Positions 56,986 through 64,000 of a stretch of DNA of 64,000 nt are shown here, piece after piece. The stretch is from contig OX387184.1 of NCBI GenBank assembly GCA_947561395.2, forward strand, positions 26,898,766 to 26,962,765, written 5' to 3'. Each line of letters starts with the position of its first letter. Within the stretch, counting starts at the first letter, position 1. The notes below the pieces were generated by a model. The model was not told where the DNA came from. It was given only the letters and a program-made list of their open reading frames with translations, and searched no databases. Both the position numbers and the translations under genes were made by a program. This stretch comes from Buxus sempervirens (Eukaryota > Streptophyta > Magnoliopsida > Buxales > Buxaceae).

Positions 56986-59900
56986 TTAGTCACTAGCATC
57001 TCTATTCTCATCAACAAATGTTCCTGGGACATCTTCCCTCACCCAATTCACATTTCCAATCTCATCAATGTCCATGTCAGCTAATTGTTGAACATTGTAT
57101 GGTGAACTCTCCCAAATTGTAGCATCATGTCCATCCATCTTTGGCCCCATATCAAACAAGTCCCTTGGCTTATGTCCAATAACAACGTGCCAATCTTCCT
57201 CAGTTGGATCTTGAACATAAAAAACTTGATCTACCTGAGAGGCAAGCACGTAAGGCTCATCTATAAGACGGTTTTGAGGTAGTAACTTACTAAAGTTTAC
57301 CAGAGGAATATGAAAATCATCAGTCATTATCCCTCGACCTTGAACAGTCACATCAACCCACTCACACTTGAACATCATAAATTTAAGATGTGGAGCATAA
57401 GTCAATTCAATTATCTCTTTGATGCGGCCGTAATATGTGATCGGTGCTTCAATAGGTCTTTTATCCCTTGTACTAGCATAGCTTGTTATAGTTGACTTAA
57501 TTGAAACACCACTGTTTTGACATTTCCCTCCACCCTCACAATCCATAGTGCGAAACCGATATCCATTGATCATGTAACCCCTAAAACATTGCACTTGTTT
57601 GTCTGGCCCTCTAGCAAGCAACTGGATTTCTTCTGGGATATCTACTTTCATCAAAGTCAAATCCAGCACCTATTTCACATGAAAAATACACATTAAAAGT
57701 AACAATACATGCAATTAACTTTATATGTAAGTTAACTTACTTACATGTGTTTTAAACCAATCCACAAATTTTGCATTTTGCTGCTTTTGCAATTCACGAG
57801 CATTTGAAATGCGTTGAACACATTTCAAATAGGACTCATGTTGCCTACATAATAATTTTAATGAAAGATGAGACGGAATCCCTATAAAGATAGATTTGAT
57901 AGCACATAAATAATATCAATAAAATTATCTAATATCTTACTTTATGTAGTCGGAAACTTTCCCATGGTTGAACAAAATATAACGATGAGCTTGAACCATC
58001 TCTAAATCACTAAGTTGATATTCCTCTCCAGCCCCTATAGTACTCCCATCACAATTCCTCGCCGATCGGTTGAACATAGTTTCAACGCTACTGAAGTATC
58101 TGGAGCAAAATATAAGGCATTCTTCTGCCAAGTACCCTTCAGCAATTGACCCTTCAGGTTGAGCTCGATTTCGTACATATGATTTCAGAGTGTATAAGAA
58201 CCTAAATTTACATCATTTTTAATCTATTAATAAACTAAAAAAAAAAAGAATAACCTTGTATTAAATTCAAAAGTAAAACATACCTCTCAATAGGGTACAT
58301 CCATCGATAATGCACTGGTCCACCCAATATTGTTTCTCTTGCTAAGTGAATTGGCAAGTGCACCATAATGTCAAAGAAAGTGGGAGGAAAAAACATTTCC
58401 ATACGACAAAGTGTAATAGAAATTTGCTTCTCAAGTTGAATCAGCTCTTGCTCTTTACACACTTTTGAACATAATTCTCGAAAGAAATTGCTTAACTCAA
58501 TTAGAACAGAACTGATACTCTTGGGCAACACTTTCCTTATAGCCAATGGCAGCAACTGTTGCATAATAACATGGCAATCATGACTCTTCAATCTTGATAT
58601 CTTACACGCATCCTCTTCGACCCGCCGTGCTATATTAGATGAGTACCCATCAGGAACCTTCAAGTTTTTCAATACCTTACAAAACAATCTTTTCTCACTC
58701 TTAGACATTGTAAAGCGAGCCGGTGGGATATATTTACGGCCACTGGCACTATCCTTACGCAAGTGAAGTGCTTGTCTCAATCCCATGTGCTCTAAGTCTC
58801 GACGAGCATTCTCATGATCCTTTGTCTTTTTCTTATCACCCAATAATGTTCCAATCACGTTGTCACAAACGTTCTTTTCTATATGCATCACATCCAAATT
58901 GTGTCTCAATAGATTATGCTTCCAATAAGGTAATTCAAATAAGATGCTCTTTTTTTTCCAATTATGTGGCATAGGTGCATTTAAGGAATGTGATCTCTTC
59001 TTTTCATTGCCAAATGCAATCCCCTCTAATTGTTGTAGTGCTTCAACTCCAGACATTTGTTTGGGGGCAGATCTAAGTTCTATAGTGCCATCAAAACATT
59101 GTTTATTCCACCTAAAGTGGTGATCTGAAGGTAAAAATCGACGATGACCCATATAGCATTCCTTTTTGCTATACTTCAATCGCAAGCCACAAGTTTCTTT
59201 GTTACAATTAGGACATGCAAGCTTCCCCTTTGTACTCCATCCAGACAACATTGAATAACCAGGAAAATCATTGATAGTCCATAGCAATGCAGCTCGCATT
59301 TGAAACATCTCATTTCTTGAAGCATCATATGTCTTCACCCCGACATCCCATAACTCTTTCAGCTCTTCCACTAAAGGTTGCAAGTATACATCAATGTTCT
59401 GCTTTGGTGATTTAGGGCCAGGGATGAGCAATGACATAATCATATTTGACGACTTCATGCATACCCATGGTGGTAAATTATAAGGAATTAAAATTACAGG
59501 CCATGTAGTATAACTACTAGTCATTGTTCCAAAAGGACTAAACCCATCACTTGCCAATCCAAGCCTAACATTACGAGGCTCCAAAGCAAAATTCAGATTC
59601 TTAGAATCAAAGTCAACCCAAGCTTTTGAATCAGCCGGATGTCTTAATAGCCCATCCTTAGTACGCAACTCATCATGCCATCTCATGTCGGAAGCTGTTT
59701 TAGATGACATAAATAACCTTTGTAGCCTCGGCTTTAATGGAAAGTGACGTAGAACCTTAGCCGATATCTTCTTAGTAGCTCCTTTTTTTCGTTCATCATT
59801 TTTCTTCCACCTTGAAGTTCCACAAACAGGACAAAATTCTTTCTCATCCAACTCTTTCCAATACAATACACAATCATTAGGACATGCATCAATTTTGTTG

Positions 59901-60649
59901 TATTTGAGGCCTAAACCTTCCACAATTTTTCTTGTGAGATAAAAACTTTCTGGCAATGTACAACCTTCTGGAAAGGATTCTAGCAAGAGTTCAATCAAGC
60001 CTGTAAAAGAATTATCACTCCATCTACCACTGGTCTTTAGGTGGTACAACCTCAACACAAATGATAATTTTGAGTGATTCTTACATCCAGGATACAATTC
60101 CTTTTCAGAGTCTTCCACAAATTTTCTAAAAAGATCACTTTCATTGCTTTCTTCTTGTATGGGATCTTGCCCCAACCCTCCAAAAACTTCATCCATATTT
60201 GAGATTCTAAATCTATCGTGCAATAAATCTTTCATATCAATTCCTTCTCCACGCACATCATTTTCATCATCCATAAAAGGGTCACTGTAAGAGATCATCT
60301 CTGGCATATCCTCGCCATGATAATACCATTCTATGTAATGCTTGTCAAAACCATGATGAAACAAGTGAATCCCCATAGTTTCTTTATCGTGAAACAACAC
60401 ATTGTTACATTTAGTGCATGGACATCTCAATTTGCCTTCATTGACTTCGCCATTAGCGAAGGCAAATTCAAGGAAGTACTTAACTCCTTCCACATAGTCA
60501 TCACTAAACCTAAGTGAAAACCAAAAAGGAGAGAAAAAAACACAATACTTATAGCATCAATATATCAATATTATTCAATTTTTTGTATTATAACTGAATA
60601 TATATCAATAACTGATGTACCTTTCTTTATAAATCCAACTTCGATCCAT
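56986..60649 (-). CDS. TNP2-type CACTA transposase, copy 2
   Basis: Exons 60621-60649, 58284-60509, 57941-58201, 57745-57844 and 56986-57669 (minus strand) give about 1,099 residues with the same domain order as copy 1: zinc-binding N-terminus, Transposase_21 core, DUF4218-type and DUF4216-type regions. Two substitutions were seen: one silent (partner of 21171) and one changing Ile to Thr at 58824, in a Lys-rich stretch after the DVMHIEKNV motif. No premature stop is present. Confidence 0.93.
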
Positions 60650-62687
60650 ATAAGAGCACCACTTCTCACTTTACATGCATAAATAAAAATAAATTAATAT
60701 CAATTAATTGCTGTAACAAAACAAGCTAAGAAAAATTTAATCAACAAGTATAGTTAATTTTAAGGTTAGAGAAGAAAACTTAATCAACAAGTGGGTTATG
60801 GTGATTTTTTGAGTCATTTTCCAACCATCAAATGCCTATGAGGGCTGCTTACAACTACAATAAGTCGGCAATTAAGAGAATGGGCAGCAAAATCCACTTC
60901 TCAGCTCCTATTCTATGATTCAGTAGATCAATCCTATAGAATGGGCAGCAACAATCATCTAAGTAGGTTGAAAATAAGGAGGCCGTTGGCCACATTGGTC
61001 TGTGTTAGATTACAACATAAGTCACATTCTTACACATGGCTAACCTTAAAATTTTAAGTCAAATATTTACACCTGACCAATCTTACCTGGAATTTAAGCT
61101 CTACAAGGTCTAAGCCTGGCCTTCAAAGAATTCTAAAGCCCTGAACTATATCAACTTGGCTGAGCCATACATAATACACACGAAAGGCATTAGAGATACA
61201 GCCAAGCGGACTTAAATCCCAAGCCTTTAGTGTTGCAAGACAGAATACGACGAGATGTTGAATAATTCATAAGATTTGTCATATATTATTTGTCTACCCA
61301 GGATTAGTTTCCTATGTGAGACATTGCAGGAGCAATGATGTGGCCAATGCAAATCATGAATCTGATAGAAAATCCTCTCAATAGGCCACATGGATAATGT
61401 TTAGACCTACATCAAGCCCATTAACACTTAATAGATTTGTCATGTGCAACAGAAATTGTGAAATTTGGTGGTACTTTGCAGGAAAGCCATTACATTTATG
61501 GGATCGCTTTTTCCATGTCAAAAATGTATTTGGGGCTAAAACTTAGTAATGTAAAGACAGGTCAACTGGAAGTACAAGTAAGCAAGGGGTTTCACCAAAT
61601 AAGCTGCCACAATGAAATTCTTGTCTCAATAGGTCTCCAGCTGTGGAGCACTTCACCAAGAAATGATGCCTCATAAGATAAAGGAGTAAATTACACAGAC
61701 CATCCTTGAGGCCTCTATAATTATTTAGAATCCTCTGTAGTTTCTTCTCACACATACCTATTAAATGTAATGGCCTATGCCCATGTAACATTCAAATACG
61801 AATGATCATGCCACATAAAACAGTTGAGATAAATACTGGAATTCTACATGAATATCATAAAAATCAGCATAAAAAAAAATCAAGTTAATGGCATCATTTA
61901 TTTCATTTTCATCATGCACCACGGTTATGATCCCCTGTTTTTCAACATGATGATATGCATCTAATACATAAATATCATAAAAACCTCATATGCACAAGAC
62001 ACATATCAACCACACTCTTGGGATGAAAAAAATTTTGAGTTTTCAAGTGTTGCACATTTGATTTAATATTTTAAGATGCCCATTTCTTCATAAGATATGA
62101 AATAAATTCCAATCAGAAGAATCTGGAGATCACGACCACTATGAATTTGGCCCCTTTTGCACCAAAATAAAACGAAAATAAAAACACTTGATTAAGAGAG
62201 GATATTCTTGTGGTGAGACAGTGAGAGAAGAATAAAAAGGAAGAGAGGATATTATTGTGGTGAGAGAAGATAGGTAAAGGACTGGAGATATGGTTTTCAC
62301 TTCGGGATAAACACTTAAAATAGAAAACAGCCAAAACCATGTAATTGAGAATGCAACAGAAAAAAGAAGAGAATGGTTAAGTGAATCAAAGCAGTTGTTA
62401 ATTCTAGAAATTTAGCAAGGAATACCAGATAAAGGAATTGCAACCTAGCAAATTCCACGCAGAATCTCACCTCGGTAATTTGTTTGCAAGCACTAGCCTC
62501 CCTTAAGTAAATTCCTTGTGAAGTAGGGGCTACAATCAGTCAGACAGAAAGACAAACAAATGTTAGGTATTCTGTGTTTATTCTACAGCTCAATTTGAAA
62601 AGATAATAGATCAATCTAATAATTAAAGAGCAAAATCAATTTGATAACATTAAAGCAAACTGAGATTACAATGTAGCAATCATTAAC
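60650..62687. other. CACTA-2 interior ahead of the transposase gene
   Basis: Matches 18834-20871 of copy 1. No confident gene; it probably holds the promoter and leader of the transposase gene. Confidence 0.4.
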
Positions 62688-62765
62688 CTCATCAGACAAC
62701 TTAGCGGCAGCAGCCAAACCATGCTCGAATTTATTGGCAATATCACGAACTGACAGGCGATTTTG
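62688..62765 (-). pseudogene. Captured SCAB-like exon in CACTA-2
   Basis: The same 26-codon exon as at 18756-18833, with the same splice-site context. The upstream leader-like region lies at 62766-63271. Confidence 0.65.
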
Positions 62766-63485
62766 CTGCTCCAGAAAATAAAAGAATAAACCATCGAATA
62801 GTATTATAATCATTCTATTTCACAAATCAAAGCAAAAAAATCAGAATGGGAATCAATATAAACCTACAGACCTATCATCGATACCGATCGAGGAGAAATC
62901 CAAATTAAATTAAGATATTATAACTTGAAGATCTCGAAGATGGAAAAACAAATGGACTTGTAATAAAAATTTCGTCATTCGATTCAAATAATCGAGAATG
63001 AGGATTCCGAATCTCAAATGAGAGAACGCCCAATTGATCACCGCGATCTACAAAGGACCAATCTAATTGCAATGTAAAACCAATGAAATAGAAAATCGGA
63101 TCAACGAAGAACAGAATTACCTAGGAAACCCTATAGATTTGGGCGTTGTGGAAGTGGGAGAGTCGAAACAACGAGGGTGCTCCGATCTTTACAGCTACCC
63201 ACGCTTGAGGCTCAAAATGGATATTGAAACCACGCCTAAACGTTTCTGTTTAGGTCGTTCGTAGCAAAGATTGAAAAAAAAAACCGAAAATTTGTTTTTT
63301 GGGGTATTTTTAAAACTAATTCATATTCAGTCATCCCAAATCTTCCTAATTGGCAATTAATTAAGTTTAGTTTAAATAATTAAGAACAAATCTTATTTCA
63401 AATAATTGCATGACTAAATCTAAATTATTCTAAAAAAACATCACTAAAACAAAGTTTCCCAAAAATATACTTTATTTTTAATAAT

Positions 63486-63881
63486 TATTTTAAATTTTAT
63501 AGCGGCATTTTATAATAAAGTGCCGTAATAAAATATTTTATGAACTATTGTTTAGCGGCATTTGATGGAGAAGTGCCGTAATAATTTGTTTTATAGAGGC
63601 ATTTTTTATAAGTAATGCTGTAATAATTTGCTTTATAATGGCATTTCTTAGAAAATGCCGTAACAAAATGTTTTCTAGGGGCATTCAATTAGAAAATGCC
63701 ATAATAAATTGTTTTATAGTGGCATTTTTCTAAGAAATGCCGTAATAAATCATTTTATATTGGCCTTTTTAGAAACATACCGTAATAAATTGTTTTATAA
63801 CGGCATTTGCATACAAAATGCCGTATTAAGGCACTTATAAGGGCACTTTTATATAAGTGCCCTTATATTAGTGTCGTTATA
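63486..63881. repeat. CACTA-2 subterminal repeats, gene-proximal end
   Basis: Hairpin units of the same type and number as 17640-18035 in copy 1. Confidence 0.85.
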
Positions 63882-64000
63882 TCACTTTTTTTTTGTAGTG
63901 AATCCTTGCAATTTTTTCTTTTAATGGTGCAGAAACAAGTAAATGGAATTCAACAGAACTATACATATACATTACTGAGAGGTACAGCACACAATAACAT

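Larger units (their letters stand above)
52010..63900 (-). mobile_element. CACTA (En/Spm) transposon, copy 2, complete
   Basis: This 11,891-bp element is the reverse complement of 17621-29509. Ends CACTACAAAAAAAGTC and ATCACTTTTTTTTTGTAGTG are flanked by the 3-bp duplication AAT (52007-52009 and 63901-63903). Copy A preserves the empty site at 11898-11900. Visible differences from copy 1 are about seven substitutions and two extra bases in the AC/GT run near 53650-53671. All genes are intact. Confidence 0.97.
34828..64000. repeat. Segmental duplication, copy B (continues past the window)
   Basis: This copy is collinear with 3866-11990 but expanded by insertions at 36484, 39049, 43802, 46891 and 52010. 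After CACTA-2, the last 100 bases again follow copy A (from 11901). About 1 kb further on, copy A has the NLR gene, so a paralogue is expected at roughly 64.9-67.7 kb. Confidence 0.9.

Overview
This is nuclear DNA from a flowering plant, most likely a woody or otherwise repeat-rich dicot. I cannot name the genus. The evidence is AT-rich intergenic sequence, GT-AG introns, an RPM1-like disease-resistance gene, En/Spm (CACTA) transposons with plant TNP2 transposases, Ty3/gypsy solo LTRs, an L1-type LINE, many hAT-like MITEs, and decayed copies of genes for a cytosolic and a plastid ribosomal protein. Only one host gene looks intact: a CC-NBS-LRR gene on the minus strand at 12897-15680. The other intact coding regions are transposase genes in two CACTA elements.

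Layout. Positions 1-3863 hold a hAT-like end, a Helitron-type 3' end and the 5' half of a decayed LINE. Copy A of a segmental duplication starts at about 3866. It holds a dead coiled-coil gene, GGTACC-rich degenerate repeats, several MITEs, an LTR fragment and, beyond about 12 kb, the NLR gene. An 11.9-kb CACTA element (CACTA-1, 17621-29509, plus strand) sits about 1.9 kb upstream of the NLR start. A gypsy pol fragment and an LTR piece follow. Then comes the 3' half of a LINE with its poly(A) tail (31641-34629), interrupted by a solo LTR.

Copy B of the duplication starts at about 34828 in the same orientation and runs to the window end. It has the same order of parts but has been inflated by insertions: a 1.2-kb solo LTR, a 1.7-kb hAT-like element, a 2.2-kb solo LTR, and a 4.3-kb block with RPS19 and plastid uL5 pseudogenes bracketed by about 450-bp direct repeats. 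The last insertion is a second, almost identical 11.9-kb CACTA element (CACTA-2, 52010-63900, minus strand). Copy B resumes exactly where CACTA-2 entered it, and copy A preserves the empty target site.

How the parts relate. Elements present in both copies predate the duplication; elements in one copy came later. The two CACTA copies differ by only about seven substitutions and one 2-bp microsatellite step that I can find by eye, so transposition was very recent. Each encodes an apparently intact TNP2-type transposase and a Transposase_24-type protein, so the family may still be active. Each also carries an exon resembling the plant actin-binding protein SCAB, plus further unrecognised exon-like cargo. 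The NLR has a W-box-rich upstream region. A paralogue of it is predicted just beyond position 64000.
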